A DNA stretch of 64,000 nt from Rallus limicola (GCA_022605955.1 JAKCOZ010000005.1:46180950-46244949), one strand, 5' to 3'. Shown: positions 12,405-27,620, numbered from the stretch's first letter. The notes: generated from the sequence alone by a model not told the origin. Numbers and translations are program-made.

Positions 12405-15400
12405 TGGCCATTTCTCTGATTCTTGTTCCTCCTTCACTGCCACAAAATTATCATCACTGACAGGCAGCAGCACTGGTGGAATCTGAGCATCTCTATCCCT
12501 ATCTGATCACCTTCATGAGAAGCATCCCCATCCCTCACTGCAGCTCCACTCATACACAGATGTCACTACCCGTGCTTACAGCTCTTGCCTCCACAACAAA
12601 TGATAAAACGTGGCATAGAAAGGTAGGAGTCAGGTTTTAGAAACCCTTGTCAAGAGAAATAAGCCCAAGACATGGAGCTGGTTGCCAATGGCCCAGAGTC
12701 AGGCACCTCACAACACTGAAGTTAAATAAACCACACTCCTTTAAATCCACCAGCCTATAATTCCCAAACAGCAAACAAGGAATATTCACAAATCCACATG
12801 AAATTCCAATACTGACTTGAAAAATTAAATTAAAATGTTTGAAGACAAATACGTAAAAGATCTAAATATATTATATAATTGGACAAGCAAAAATTTTGAG
12901 GATAGTGCTAAAGAAAAAACTGAAAATAATCTACCTGCAAATCTCCTCTGCTCTAGGATACTGTCCAACATACTCTTATTGTCTAGTATTTGCCTAAAGC
13001 AGTGAGCAAGAAAGATTCCTAAGAGCAGTATCTACCATAGACTGACTTCTATCACCTACTACTCTCTTTTCTTTTAAGGCTTAGATCTTTTCAGAGACCT
13101 TACAGGAGACCTGGGGTTTTCCCCTGTATTTTTGTTAAACAAAATTTTAAAATCAAGCTACCTGAGTGCACACGTTCTTCCAAACACGTTCACACGCACC
13201 TTCACAATCAGGAAGAGGAAATTACCTAACTTGTGAAACAGGCTGAGATTGACTTTATTTTAATTATTAAAAATGACGGTGTTAATTTCAGAGCCTTCAA
13301 TAATTCAGCTTAATTACCCAGGAGACAAAACTGTCAGACCAAACCCTGCAAAAGATATATAAACAAACCAAAACATATCAGTAGCAGGCAGAATGCCTGG
13401 ATCTATTATCCCTGTCCCCAAATAAATGCCACGCTGCCGAGCACTGGCACGGCTGCAGGTAATAAATGTGATGCTCAATGTTTCGGGAGGGAACAATGCT
13501 CCCACGTGCAGTTAGGAGCTGGTGACAGCATCCTTTCTTCCATTCAACTGGGGTTTTTTAAAGCCATAGCCCCCCAGCCCCTCCAAACCCTTTTGTTCAG
13601 CAAACAAGGCACCCTGCACAGATGGCACTGACTTGAGAGACAAACCGCCCTGGATAATTGTTCGTCCTGGCCATGAGCAGCAGGAGAGCGCACGGAGCCA
13701 GGCGGGGACCGTGCAGCCGCAAACCACCCTGCAAGGGGCATCTGCACTTCCCCTGCCTCGCAGGTCTGCATGCACAGGGCACGGGGGTGAGGAGGGCTGG
13801 AAAAAAGGGAAACGTGCCCTAAAAAAAGCAAGCTGATGTAACCAAAGGAGTTGAATTAGTCATGACAGCAACACACCCGGCATCTGTGTTCTGCCATACA
13901 CGGGAAACCTCTCAAACACAAAGGAGCGCATCCCGCTATTACACAAACCACCGCCTCCCTCCGTGCCAATCAGAGCCCGGCGCTCACACACATTTCCCAG
14001 CGTGCTTTTATTGCTGCCAGTGGAAATGGACCCCTCCATTTCATCTAATTAATTTATTTCTTCTCCCAAGCACGTTCAGGGGGGAGGGGAAAGAGATAGG
14101 AGTGCCTAGGGACAGGACCCCAAAGAAATCTGTGTCAGCTTCTTGTCACCAGACCCAGAAAAACAAATGCCAAGTTAAATTCCACAAGGCACTGTAACCA
14201 CCACAAATGCAGATTCCTGCAAACAGAAATACCATCAAACAAAGGTCACATCAGTAGCAGGGATGACCCGATGCTGGGAGCCTGGCAGACCCCTGCCCTC
14301 TTGCACTTGTTCTTGCTCTTGCATCTGTAGGGGATGCATCCCTGATAGCGCATATCCATTTAGAAAGACACTGGGAAATCTATCCCTTTTAATGACAGTG
14401 CTGTTGTGGAATTCAGTAAACGGATAACATGCTCAGTATCTACTAGCATGACTATAAACACAAAAAAGGAAAGGAAAAGCCTCAGGCAAGACTAATATTA
14501 ATACCCAGCCATGTCACTCTCAATTAAGTTCATATCTAATGAGCACATTTTCTCCTTGCACTGTCCACTGATGCTGTAAGCAATGTCCAATGAAAAGCAT
14601 AAAATGCTGCTTCTGGAAAGCAATGATCTGTACTGGTGAATTTTGAACTGACCAATTATGAACATTATTTTTAATGGAACGAGCAGGGTTTTTACTGACT
14701 GTAGTCCTCAATGCCAGAAAATGTCTGCGTCCACAAAATGTCCAGGCATGGTTCTCACAGTACTATGACTTGATCTGCTAGTACTATTCCCTCTGTAAAT
14801 ATATATACATGTAGAGTAAGTACATCTCCTGTGCACCCTGTCAATCACTCTCACTCAGTATTACATCTGTACTGAGATCACCGTTTTTCCATAAACATCA
14901 ACTGTTTCTCCAGATTGCCAAGATCTGAAATTAAGTGGTTGAATTAGGTAGAATGCCATTTTGCTTTGTTGCCCTAAAATCAGCACTGTAGCATTCAAAC
15001 ACGGAAAACCTTACATCATCCCCCAAAAGTGCTTATCTGCTCCCCGCAGGTGTGGCAGGGAGAACCAACAGCAATGCTGGGCAGATCTCAAGCGAGAGGA
15101 GCAGGATAGGGCTGCGGCCAAGGGAACAAGTCCTGACGCACAACTTTCCCTGGAGGAGGTTACGTTACGCCCGAATCCACTGCTGCAGCCTTCATATTCC
15201 CACACGCATCTGTCCGTCCCTGGGTTGTGCTCCATGACAAGGTACAGGCACACCCTCCAAACCATTTTAATGCAAACTAGTTATAGGGAGAAATTTGACC
15301 CACCTCCCTGATCCAGTCTACTTTGTAGCCTCTGTAAAATTAAGCTTTGGATTGACTACATTAATGTAATTCATGTTCATCTACATGACTGGAGGCTCCT

Positions 15401-18289
15401 GGAGGCAATGGGGAGCTCTGAAGCATGGCAAGGGAGAGCTGCTTTGATCCTGAGGGGAAGAGTCACCTCTCTTCTCTGTGATGCTCTGATACATTTCTCT
15501 CCCTCCTTCCTCTTTTTCCGGGAAGAGATCCCTTAATCACACGGAGAGTACAGCACACATCCAGCTCACATCCCCTCCCAGGGAGTTCTGGAGCATACAA
15601 CCATGTCTAAGAAGCCTGCTACATCTCTTCTGTGTTGCAAAGACCCAGGAATAAGCAGGACCAGCTTCCTGCCATCATCCAGTCTTGGTGCTGACCTACC
15701 CTTCTCAGCCAGGGATAGCACACTGCTAACGGGTGGTTAAACCCAAAACACATCTCAAAAGCCATTCTTGTCAGTGACAGACCTACTCAGATAGAGGCAA
15801 CAACAACCTGAATGTGAGTTCAGAAGCCAGTTACAGACCTGTCCTTTCCGGATGCACCAGTGGCTGTGCCTGCACTGTTGGCCTGGCTTTCTCCACAGCT
15901 TGGGTCTGCATCCATCCAGAGCTTCATCAATAACATCCTGTCTTCTGCCCAAACCAAACAATCATAGGCCAAAAGTAGTAATCCCAGTGGGGTGTTTGAT
16001 AGAGTAGGCAGATCATGTTGATCTTCCATCCTCCTTTACTTCTACTGCCAACATTCTCTTCCTGATTTTTCCCTGGTTTAGGTACCAGGTGTTTCAAGGC
16101 AGAACAGAGAAGGAGCAGACACAAACACTGCTACTCAAAGATTTTAATACACACGCTGGATTCTCCATGAGAATTCCCCAAAAAACATTTAATAAAGAAA
16201 ACCTTTTTTTTTTTCCTCAGGATGGACCTGTACATACAACAAAATAAAATCTATCCCTGGAGGTGGGAGAAAGGGAAGAAGAAACATTCTGAGTCAGTTC
16301 AACCTCAAAGAAACAATGCTGTTGTTTTAAAATTACCCATCCTTCTGAAGTCAGCCAGCCAGAAGTGATCCCTTCCAAACCTATCTGCTTTGTTTTTCCT
16401 CACAGCTTTAGTGAAGTTATAAAGGAGAAGGAGGATAGAAAAGAAAAGTCAACATTTTCAGGAGGTATCTGAGCCCCACCTGATCCACACGCTGCAATCC
16501 AATACAATCATTTTATTACAGCTTCAGCTCTGCTGAATACAATTTATCCACCAGGCCATAAATCATGTCTGTATTGGAGCAGAGCCTTGGTTTCCAGCTC
16601 CAAGAGATGCTTCACCCAAGTAATGAATGCCTCAGCTTGGTTACTATTTAACCCATGGTGCCGCAGGGGGAGGCGAGTGGTGCAAACGTCAGAGTTTGCT
16701 TGTTGGCATGTGCAGCTCAAAACAAGTCAGCAGATGACTGAGACCCAAATGTTTAGCAAATACCAAGGAAATAAAAAAAAAAAGAAATTTGTATTCAACA
16801 GCTCCACTGAGTCTGCACAAACACTCCAAGGTCGAATCCACATGAGGACTGCTGAATGATCAGTCAACATGTTATGAAATTCTCCCTCCAAAACATTCAA
16901 GTTTTAAGAATACCTGGCAGAGACAAAAAGACCTGGTAGGAAATAAAATCTGTTTCACAGGGCAATTATCTTCTTTCCTTTAAAAGCGCTGCCAGGACTG
17001 AAGAAATGGGAAATTAGGATTATCACCTCAAAGCACTGCAAGAACAGCCCCGAGTTCTCTTGCGACATCCCTGCGCCCGGCAGCCCCGCGCTTGCACAAC
17101 TCCCAGGGCTGGGACATGGCCCGCATGTTCGGGGAGGAGAGAGCATGGAAGCTGTATCCATCAACAAGGGGAAAGAAAAATGCAAGGGGGTGTGATCGTG
17201 AGCTCTGGGAAAAAGGCTAGAGGGCTCCTTTAGACATTCTTTTGCCACAGGTAATGCCAGTTGGGACATGGGCTTGATGCCCAGCTTTGGGCAAGCGGCT
17301 TGGTTAAAAGGTACCTGTTGGTCATGTTTTGGGAGCTTGCTTTCCTGAGGTGCCTTTACCATATGTATGACTGTATGGAAGGAGGTGGCTTGACTTTGAT
17401 GGTAGAATTCCTGGTTGCTGCAGAGGAAGACAGGGTAACTTATGAAAGATTGGTGGCAAAGTAGGAGAGGCTGGCAAGGCATCAGTATTGCCGTTAAAGA
17501 AAATGTTCTGGGTAGCTGGCCTCTCCCATGCAACCGCTTTCGGTGAGGTCTATTTTGAGCCCAAGCATAAACTGCGATTTCAAGGCAGAAAAGGCTCCTC
17601 AACTTATCTCACACTATGGCAGTGAGGATGGCCCCTTGGTTTGGTTTCATCGCACAAGGTCCCCCCACACAGCACACTCCAACAGTTCTTTATTAAATCA
17701 GCTGAAATAGTTGGAGTAAAGAAAAAAAAAAATCCTAACGCAATGGCAACCCACCAGGTTTTTAAAGAGGCAAGACCAGAGAGGGTCTCTGGAAACTCAG
17801 GTAACTCAATGCACAAGACGGGGGGGGGAAATAAAGGACTCTACTCCCTCCCCTCAGCCTCCTCTTTTTCGTGTATTTCTGCTTGACAGAAAATACAGCA
17901 ACAATAAAAGTGGAAGTTGGGACTACAAAGGCAAGGACCTGCTCCTAGATACTTCAGGCACCCTGTAGCCCTGCCAACAAACTCAGCCCAGGCTCCAAAT
18001 TCCACTAGAGCTCCCACAACCTGCACGGACACATGCGATCCTCAGAGGCACAGGAGGTCTATCTATCTCTGAGGCCAGGCCATGAAGCATATGAACGAGT
18101 TATGATGCTTTGCTAAAGGAGTTTGTTTTTCCCAGCAGAGTCTGACACACTGAGTTTCTGGTGACCAGCAGACGGCCTGTACCAACTCCTCCCTCTCCAC
18201 TTAGCATCACCCTCACACAGCCAGCTGGTTTGGGGCACAACACTTCAAAAAAGGGAAGCAAATTGATTTGACAGTCCACTGGGGAACAA

Positions 18290-18697
18290 GACTTCTCGGC
18301 AGCCTAGAAAACATGACCTACAAAGAATGACTGAAGGAACTAGGTTGTTTAGTCTAGCAAAGACTGAGGATAGGCACGATAACTATCTCTCAAATACATG
18401 ACAAGAAGCTGGAAAGAAGTGAATAACCTGTTTTCCTTTCCCACGGTAGATTGGACAAGGTGAAACTAGACCTAAATTGCAACAATGAAGATTTAGGTTA
18501 GAGGTTAGGAAAAGCCTTCCATTTGGGAATGACAGTACTGCACTGGAAATCATTGCCTGGTGAGGTTATGGAATTGCCATCTGTGGAGGTTTTCAAGACC
18601 AGGCTATAGAGACATCTATTTTGAAATGAGCTGGTCTTGCCTCAGGGCAGAGAGCTGGGCTAAATGACCCCTGAAGGCTCTTTCATGTCCTATTTCC
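18290..18697 (+). mobile_element. CR1 LINE 3' fragment, old subfamily
   Basis: CR1-type phrases are seen in order: GAACTAGGTTGTTTAGTCTA, TTAGGTTAGAGGTTAGGAAA, TGGAGGTTTTCAAGACCAGG and GGGCTAAATGACCCCTGAAG. The tail is worn and lacks a clear ATTCTATGA repeat. Divergence is high, which suggests an early insertion. Confidence 0.75.
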
Positions 18698-21600
18698 GCT
18701 TACTCAATTAGTAACACTGGTTCACAAGTCAATATCACAATTTTCAAATCAATTGGTTGCTTCAAGGAGCATTCTTGACATCTGCAGCTTCATGCCAAGC
18801 CCAGTCCTCCCAGGACTCCAGCTCTATAGGAAGCAGGTCCCACATTCCTACGAATGAAAGAGGGAACCACAAGACCATGTCAGTGTGGTACACTGGCTTC
18901 CATGAGGTCAAGAGCGGCTGGTCTTGCTCACCAAGACAAGATTTTCAAATGGCAGTAGAGCTTGCAGGGAATCACAAAAAACTCTGAGTGCAGATGTTGC
19001 TCTCCTGAACTGACGTCCCTCGGTCAACTTGCCACCAATGCAGCCCCAACCTTGCATACACAAATGGAGGGGAAATCCCCTTGAACAGTTTAATTGCTGG
19101 CCACCGAAGCCTGCAAGCTGACTGCTGTAATCACAAAGGGCACGTTCTGTCTACTCACACATGGCACAATAGCTCATGACACAGAACATGACACTCATAG
19201 GGAAAACAGCATCTAAGCAGACATCAGGAACATATCAACCTTTTGAACCCAGCTCTGCCGCAACATACCACGACTCACCTCAGAGCAGTTTCTAGTTAAA
19301 CTGATGCACAAGAGGAGAGTTATGTCTCTTCCACATCCCCATACCAAAGATAAGATGGAAACACAGAAGGTACTCCTAGGCTCCTGGTCAAAGATAACAG
19401 AGGTAGGCCAGGCCTCCCTTCCTACCACAGCACAGGCAAGCCCTCAACTGAAACCTTGGCTTCCCTTCCAGCTCCCTCTCCCTGAGGGCATCGTTTCTTC
19501 CTTCCAAGACATGGCAATGGCCAGCTCAAATTGGAGAATACACATTTCTGGAGCTAAGGTGCCAGTTTGGCCTACCAAGCCGAACAAGCTCCTATTCAGC
19601 CCCAAATACACAACCATCCATCACGGTGGCGGCACAAAAGCAGGTGTTAACAAACCATTGGCTAAAGCTAAAATATGCTCTCAGAAATCAGATACTATGT
19701 AAACTAATAAAGGTCTAGCTTTAACATGGGAACATAAAGAGACATATTTAACACCTTATTTTAATTCTTCTAAATTGTAAGCAGTTTTTCAGCTATATTA
19801 ATACTTTGAAGTGAGTGGTTCTCCCCTAATCATCCTGGTTTATATTTACATGATGAGGTGTAATGATGCATCTCAGGAATGTTATGGTATTAGTTAAATT
19901 AACTAAGACAACTCTAGCTGCAAACTGATGAATTTTAATGTGTCAACATCAGATATGAAAATGCAGTTGTGTGGGTCTCCGGATTCACATGACCATATGG
20001 TTTGGACTTCTAATTAATGCCTTTGGATTTCATTTCACATAACTTACAGCTACATTAATCCGGTATGTTTTCAGAATCCTGGAGAAACGTATCTTTTGCC
20101 AAGCTGTGGGTTTTCAGACTAAGTAGGAGAAAAACCTTTTATTTCCCCTTTTCCTGACAAGCTTATCTTACCTCCATGTGGGACTGGCAGTCTTCCCAAA
20201 CCAGAGGTCAGCTGGAGCTATTGCTCTGCCCCAACCAGTCTGGAGAGACCTACTTTGCAAGAGCCATAAAGGTTTATTACTAAAAACAAACTCGTTTTCA
20301 AATCGTTATGTGCTGTGAGCAATCAGACAGACTCTCCGGGAGGAAATGCAATCCAGCTTTCTGAAACACAGTGGTTGTGACATGTAGGGATAGCACAAAC
20401 CCTGAAGCCAGGCACTGCTATCAGCACTGTAGACCATTGCAATCGTATGAGCATTGACAGAAGATTTCCAGCTCCGTGGGGCGTTGCACAGTGCATGGCT
20501 TTGCAAGTTCCAGTCTGGGGACAGCGATATTTTCTCTTCTTCATCTGACCCCATTTCTTAACAATCCGCATTCAAGATCTCCCTCTAGGCAACAATCAAC
20601 ATTTACTTGTGCTTCTCATTAGTTAAAGCAAACCTAAATAAAATGGAAGCTCAACCTATATTCATTCCAGAACTCAGATCAGATCTGGCCAGACATACGA
20701 ACCATCCACTGTTATTTCAGGAAAGAACCTTTCAGCACAGAAACTATTAATCCTCGAGATCTCTACAGTGTGAACAGAGCACCTCCAGCATTACGCCATG
20801 ACTCTCTGAAACACATGTAAAGCTTTCAAAAGCCACATACATTAGCAACAGCCCACAGCAGCTTTGAAAGACACCCCAGGAGTGACCCTGACAGGCACTG
20901 GTTCATGCCCAGTACAACAGGACTTCTTATCCGTAAGCACATCTTGGCATGGCTATGTTCATGTAGGATTTCTTCCGATATTACAGAGTCACACACTCCT
21001 CACAGCATGGCAGGGAAAGGATGGCCTTGAGAGGTTTAAAGATTTAAGATGTTTCTCTTATTTTCCTCCACAAGAGCTACATATAACTACAGGCACTATC
21101 AATTTAAGAGCTCGGCTGTGCAAGAACTAAACACGCTAAGCTTCCCATCCACAGTGCCCTGCGGGGGGAAGGTTTTAAAGCATCAGACAGTATTTGTTCC
21201 AATATTTAAAGGGTCAAGAGGATCCAGGATTGGGATTGCTGGATCTGCAGTTTCCCGCATCCCTTACTTCAGAACATCGCTGGGAAAAACTGATTGCAAA
21301 AAAAACCCAAAACAATGCAAGTGCAAAATTACTGGTTGTGCTCCCAAAAGTGGTATTGCAGAAACCCTGGTCTGGGTCAGGAGATACAACAGGTAGTTAC
21401 AGTGCACTGCAGTAGGTGCCTGTTGTCTCCAAGCTCTAAACAGAAATGCTGTAGAGCAGGCACAATGTTTTTGCTGCCACAATGATCAGTCCCTGCTTTA
21501 TATCTGAGACTCCAAACATTTCCTGACTCATACAGCAAAGCAATGACCCTCATTCTTGAAGAGCATTTAGGTACCCAACTCCATTTTCCTTCAGTGGGTA

Positions 21601-22239
21601 TGAGGTACTTGGACATTGCTGAGAACTGGCTATAGACCTACTCTTCCAAAGATGTGTTCTTCCCACATTTGCATGAGAGGAGGTAAGAAAACATCAGAAA
21701 ATAGGAGAGCAAAGGGCCACTGTGGTTACAACCAGAGACCTGCAACTGCTGCAACCTTCTCTTCAAAATGATTAAAACTGCATGAACATGAACCACCACC
21801 CTCCCCACTCCTCTCCCTGACAGGGAGATGCTCTCCTCTGCCTGGCCTGGACCAAATCATTAGCCCCAGCTCCTCTTGGTCACCCTTTTCAGCAAAAGAA
21901 GTAGATGAGAGAAGAGAGCCTTGCCCCAGGAGAACCTATCATCCATGGCTATGGGACACTGGCAGGGGCTGGGAACACCACCTGGTCCTTAGGGTCCTTC
22001 CTAGACCCCTCCCCAAATCCAGTTCCAGATCCAGTACCTTGTTTCTAGAAGAATGCAAGTAGTCTGGCTTCAGCAAAATAATAGATCTGTTACATTTAAA
22101 AGTTTCAAACTCCTTTTTTCCACCCCAAAGCGTAGGAAACAAGGGTCAGCTTTTGGACTGTTTTAAAGCTCAAAATCGCATTAAATTCCAGTCTTGTAGT
22201 CTTACAGGGACAGAGCAATGTTGTGAAACAAAACCCCCA

Positions 22240-22926
22240 AAGTAATGGATTGAGCGCAGCCCTGAGGTTGATGAGAAGCTCCATGTGATCCAGTAATGTG
22301 CGCTTGCAGCCCAGAAAGCCAACCACATCCTGGGCTGCATCAAAAGAATCATGACCAACAGGTCGAGAGGGGGAATTCTCCCACAACCTATTCCCTTCTC
22401 AGGAGACCCATCCTGGAGTACTGTGTCCACCTTTGGGGTCCCCAGTACAAGAAAGATATTGACCTGCTGGAGCAAGTCCAGAGGAGGCCACAAAGATGCT
22501 CAGGGGGTGGCACACCTCCTATGAAGACAGGCTGTTCAGTCATCTGGGCTTGTTCAGTCTGGCAAAGAGAAAGCTCTGGGAGAGACCTTATTCCTTCCAG
22601 TGCCTAAAGGGGCTACAGGAAAGCTGAAGAGGGACTATTTGTCAGAGAGTTTAGTGATAGGACAAGGGGGTATTGGGTTTTAACTAAAGAGAGTAGATTT
22701 AATTTAGATTAGATATATGTAATAAATTCTTTCCTGTGAGGGTGGTGAGGCGCTGGCACAGACTGCCGGGAGAAGCTGTGGATGCCCCTCCCTGGCAGTG
22801 TTCAAGACCAGGTTGGATGGGGCTTTGGGCAACCTGCATTAGTGAAGGGTGTCCCTGCTCATGGCAGGGGGTTGGAACTAGATGGACTTTGAGGTCCTTT
22901 CAAATCCAAACCATTCTGTGATCCTG
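22240..22926 (+). mobile_element. CR1 LINE 3' fragment, longest copy in the window
   Basis: About 690 bases run from the CATCCTGGGCTGCATCAAAA region of the reverse-transcriptase 3' end through GGTTGGAACTAGATGGACTT to the tail CCATTCTGTGATCCT. The reading frame of the ancestral ORF2 end is broken by stops and small gaps. It is 5'-truncated, as is usual for CR1. Confidence 0.92.
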
Positions 22927-23392
22927 AGTAGTGAACAGAGCATTTCTGAAGTGAAACAGCTGTACGGTTTCATCTCATGAACCCCTATAAAGATGTTACT
23001 AATGCACAAGAATCTCTCTCCATAAATGCTGCATGACAAGCATTAACAAAACCCCAGGAAATATATTAAAAAACCTCACAACGAGACTGCAATCCTAATC
23101 CTGCTACCAATCTTCTGCTTAAATATTGTTATTATGTATTTGCTATTTGCAGTATGCGCCTCAGCCTTGTCTGAGCCGCTGTTCAGACACAGAAATAAAG
23201 ACACATTTTCATCCCCAAGTAACTGAAGACATCACAGCTACAGCAGGGACACACAGGGAATGGTGGAAGCCTTGCAAGGGCTGCCTCCCCATTTCTGCTC
23301 TGAGATTAATTGCACCACGTGCATGTCATCCTACACTGGTACCACTGTGTAAGATCATCCTGGTCTCAGGCCACGATTAACCATCCTGCCTT

Positions 23393-23412
23393 ACACACAC
23401 ACACACACACAC
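23393..23412. repeat. (AC)10 microsatellite
   Basis: Ten uninterrupted AC units. Confidence 0.95.
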
Positions 23413-26400
23413 TGGGGATCTGCCTATGGTCTCCTAGCTTTGTGCAGAACACCTAATTACTATTTCTCCCCTGGAAGTGCCTAAGGACTACTAAAGGGTT
23501 TACAGCCCCATTACCCAAGGTGCTGTTAAATCATCGAGCCCAAGGCCAGCTCCCACCCACAGAGAACTGCACAGTTAACCGCGGTGGGCCCCAAAGCCCC
23601 AGCAAACCTTCAGCTTAGCCTAAGCACCATCCCCAACTATTCACCCCACACAACTGAAAGAGATTGGTTGTTGCTGAAGCAAAATTAATTTATTTTTAAA
23701 AAATAAGAATATTCCCATATCAAATTAAACCTTGTTCTAAATGGCAGTTAAGAGAAAGTTTGCTTTGAGTTCCACATTTGTGTGAAAGCAATATAATTTT
23801 ATTACAAGAGATGTCTTTTTTTTTAAGGCCCTGGGGCTTTTGTACTGGAGCTTCTCACCCCATGTGGGACAGAGGCATTGAAGCAGAACATCACAGGCAA
23901 ATAAGGATGCAATATGCTGAAATGCTGCCCTTGGATGATGGAGTTGGACGTTCTTTGGTTCTGACGATAAAATACTGTTTAACACTTGGAGAGCTGTTTC
24001 CTAAGAAAATACAAACTTTCTTGAAATCCCAGAGCAATTCATAACCCTGATGCTTGCAGCCACCCTCTCATAAATTACCGACTATGTTTTGAGAGCACTC
24101 TCATTAGCTATTGTATAAGGAGCTCATGTACATATTGATGAGCACTGCAGATCACTCTCTACCTTCCCACATCTTTTCAAATAGGTGGAACATGTGAAAA
24201 AGAAATTGTCTGTAGGCTTTGAAAAGACCAAGAAGCTTCAGAAAAGGCTCCTCACCCTTTTTTTTTTTAAATAACAGGCAAAAAAAGCAAATTCTACTGA
24301 AGTCTTTAATCTTTCAGAGAGGAGATGGCAGCTGTATTGCTGCTCGCTTTTTAGTAGTCAGCAAGTGGTCCTTTCTCAGACAAAATCCCTACTGATGCAA
24401 GGGGAGTTAGGAGGCCAGACCCTGACCCAGGAGACCATCCATTCCCTCCAAGGCACACAGATCCCACAGCACATCCTCAGGCAGGGCTGCCATAACTGCC
24501 AGAAAGAGAGGAGAGACATGTCTGTCCATGCCTTTGCCTTGCATTTATTCTTTGATCCTGTCTACATTTTTCTATCTTTTAGACTCATTTGCTGATGGAT
24601 CCTCCTCCTCCACATCTCCATTGCTGCTCTGCCTTTTTTTGCTCCTGTTTTATGCTTTACTTTCAGTTGAAAGCAAACTCACAATATACCTGTTCTTCCC
24701 TTTACACCAAAATAAAGCCTCCTGCCCCAGCAGCTGGGGTGCTTGGCTCCAGGAAAGATAGGTAAAGAGTTCACCCAAGCAATCTGTGAGCATGGCTGAT
24801 TCTGCTTAATTAGAGACCTGCTTCCACTGCAGAACACTAGAGCCACTAACCAGCTGGTCCCACCCTACCCCAAACACCGAAGTCTTCCAAATGCCAGCTC
24901 CAAAAATGGCACTTTTCTGCCCAAAGCCTTGTCTGAACACACATCATACCACTGCTGGTGGTGAAGCCAAGAAACAGCCCCTTCCCTCTTGTCTCAGACG
25001 CCATCCTGACAGCATACACACACATTGACCACCACCGCCACTCTCTTCCCACTGAGAGCAAGCTGCAGTGATGTACGTCATGTTCCTGCAGCTAATATTA
25101 CACTTAAGCCAGGGTAACTACATGGGTTACAGCAAACACACACAAGAGGCAGGCTCCAAACCCACAGAGCCAGGTACACACTGCTGCGGCAGCACACCCA
25201 GACACACCTTGGGAGGCTCCCAGTTCTCCACGTCCCAGCCCTGGCAAGCGCGTGAGAACAGAGCAGGTTTGGCTCCACATGCTCCTCCTCCTTCCCAGCA
25301 CTGCACTGGCTCCCAGCTCGCCCTTCAGAGAACCCTCGCCACGAGCTGCGGGGACCTGTCTCAAGAAGAAACTCAAAGGCATCAAATGAGGCAAAGCTAA
25401 AGGCTGAGGACTGGGGCCTTTTGAGGGTTCAACCCTCTTGAGGAAACAGTCGCTTGTTTTTATTTTTTTTTAATTAAACAAACACATGCTTTTTTTAATG
25501 CTCTGGGTCAGATCTGTGACTTGATTGTATCAATTTCAGCAGCATGACCAGGCACTTGGAACCACTGTTATCACAGTCCCATTTCCCACCAGCAGCAGAT
25601 GATGTGCTGTTACATTATTAGGACATGTCACGGCATTAAGCAGATTAGCAGCAGCAGCCTGTTTGAACCTGTTTTGCCAGCTTGGCTTTGGGGGAAGGCT
25701 CAGGCAGCAGGAGCAGCTCCGGTCTGGCCCCACAAGTACAACTTCAGGTGCTAAAGATCATCTGCCCTTCCAGCCCAGAGCAGGTCATAGGCACACTGGG
25801 CAGGTCTGTGGTGGGAGCAGCTTGCAGTCCCAGCTCATGGGATGAAAATTCAAAGCTCAACAGCTACCCATGATACACACCAACCTCTACATGACATGAA
25901 CAGGACAGTCTAAAGATTTCCATGCAGCCATTGGAAACCCAACTGCAAGTAACCCCCAAGGGCTGACTTGCTACCTCCAAGGAAGGGCCATTTAAATGCC
26001 TCCATCTGTACAACAGGGAAGTACTGTTATTTATTGCTGCCAGCGGGATCGGTCCTGCACAAAATCCAGAGGAAGACAGGGTGCCCGACTCACGTAGCTA
26101 ACAGGCATACTGCTGCCTAAAATGGCAGCTTTGTGCTTTTATGAAATACTTATGGCCTCCTGGAAAGCATGAGGAGGAAGGAAGAAAATAAAAACATCCC
26201 TTATCACTCAGGATGCTCTAGCAAAGATTAGATAAAAGACAGAGGCATTTCAAAGCAGGAACCCAGGCTGGCAGAGCAACCTGCCAGAGCATCTCTGACA
26301 AGCTTGGAGGTTATGGACAGTCTGGGGTGTTACCCTTTGTTTCTTTCATTACAGAGGAGAAAAGTCTTGAATAGTTCTTCTTTTGTTGTCACCAGGGCCA

Positions 26401-27620
26401 TACTATGGGAAGAAATTATAAACAACAGCTGTAATTCTTTTTTCCTACCTAGAGCCAAGGAATCAAGCAGCCCAGGATGGATCCTTTGACTCAAGTATCT
26501 GTTTTTCCAGCTCTGATGTCTGCCTTGCAAGACCCTTGGTGCAGCAAAATTAAAGCTCTTTATTGCTCAGAGCAGAGATTGCCTAATCAAAGCACAGGCT
26601 AACTCTCCCCAAAGCCACATTGCTCAAGCCAGCTCCAGAAGCAGCCCTAAATCCAGCAATAAAATAATCAGAGGCCTCTTCCCAGATCCCGGACTAAGCA
26701 TCAGAGGAGGCTGAGGGCTAGGCAGGGGGAAGGAGGCTAGCCATATCTATGAGGCTGTCTTTCCCCAAACCAGGCTGTTCTGGGGAGTTGTTCTGCTCCA
26801 GGAAAGGGGCCCCAGTCCTCTTGTTCCTGGCAATGCCATGGAGTCATGGCTTTATTCATTGAATAGTGAGTAAACTGGGCATACTTTAAATCCCAAACAT
26901 ACTCCACATGCTACCATTCCTTGCCTGCTCTCCCTCACTCTGTCCCAGTCTCTTCCATAAAGACAGTAAAATCACAAAGGGCTCCGCTATGGTGAAGAGG
27001 TGTAAATGGATAAAGAAGGTTTTGAAGGAGAGGATACTTTTTCCCTGTAGCACACCTGGATGCAGAGCATCATTTCCAGCTTCCAACTCTGACAGCACTT
27101 ACTCAGTCCCTCCACCTCCATCTCACCCAGCACAGCTTCAATAGCCACACCATGGTGCACATGGAAAACCAGCTCAGACAAGAAGTCAACTCAGCTGAGC
27201 TTGCAGCAATGGCTGGGTTTTGTAGGTCCAACTGCTGCAGATCCGACTCCTGGGATTAGTCCATAAATCAACCTTTCTGTGGGACAGGCTCTGTAGCACA
27301 GCAAGCTTGCTTTTCCTTTGGGTGCTTGTACATGAGAAAGCTTATGTGGTGGCTGCTCTGAGAATTATAGCTCCAGGCACATTTTCATGAACCAGTAGCC
27401 TTGTTAGCAGCAGCTGGACAAAGCCTTAAAGCACAATTGGAAAGAAGCATCTTAGCACTCGCCTTGTGGCTTCCTAGAAAAGCTTCCCTTTCCACCTCCT
27501 TCACCACAGGAAAAGCTCGCTTTTCACCTCCTAGAATAGCAAAAGCTGTGACTGAAGTATTCCTGAATGAAGAAAAAGCAACACCCATTCCAGAAAAATA
27601 GCTTCAAGGATTGGTTACAC

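Noticed and set aside
16955..17602. 215-codon minus-strand open frame, same direction as CCDC85C
   Set aside because: It has no resemblance to the coiled-coil remainder of CCDC85C or any known family.
22296..22607. 103-codon open frame
   Set aside because: It lies inside a CR1 fragment and is decayed element sequence, not a host gene.
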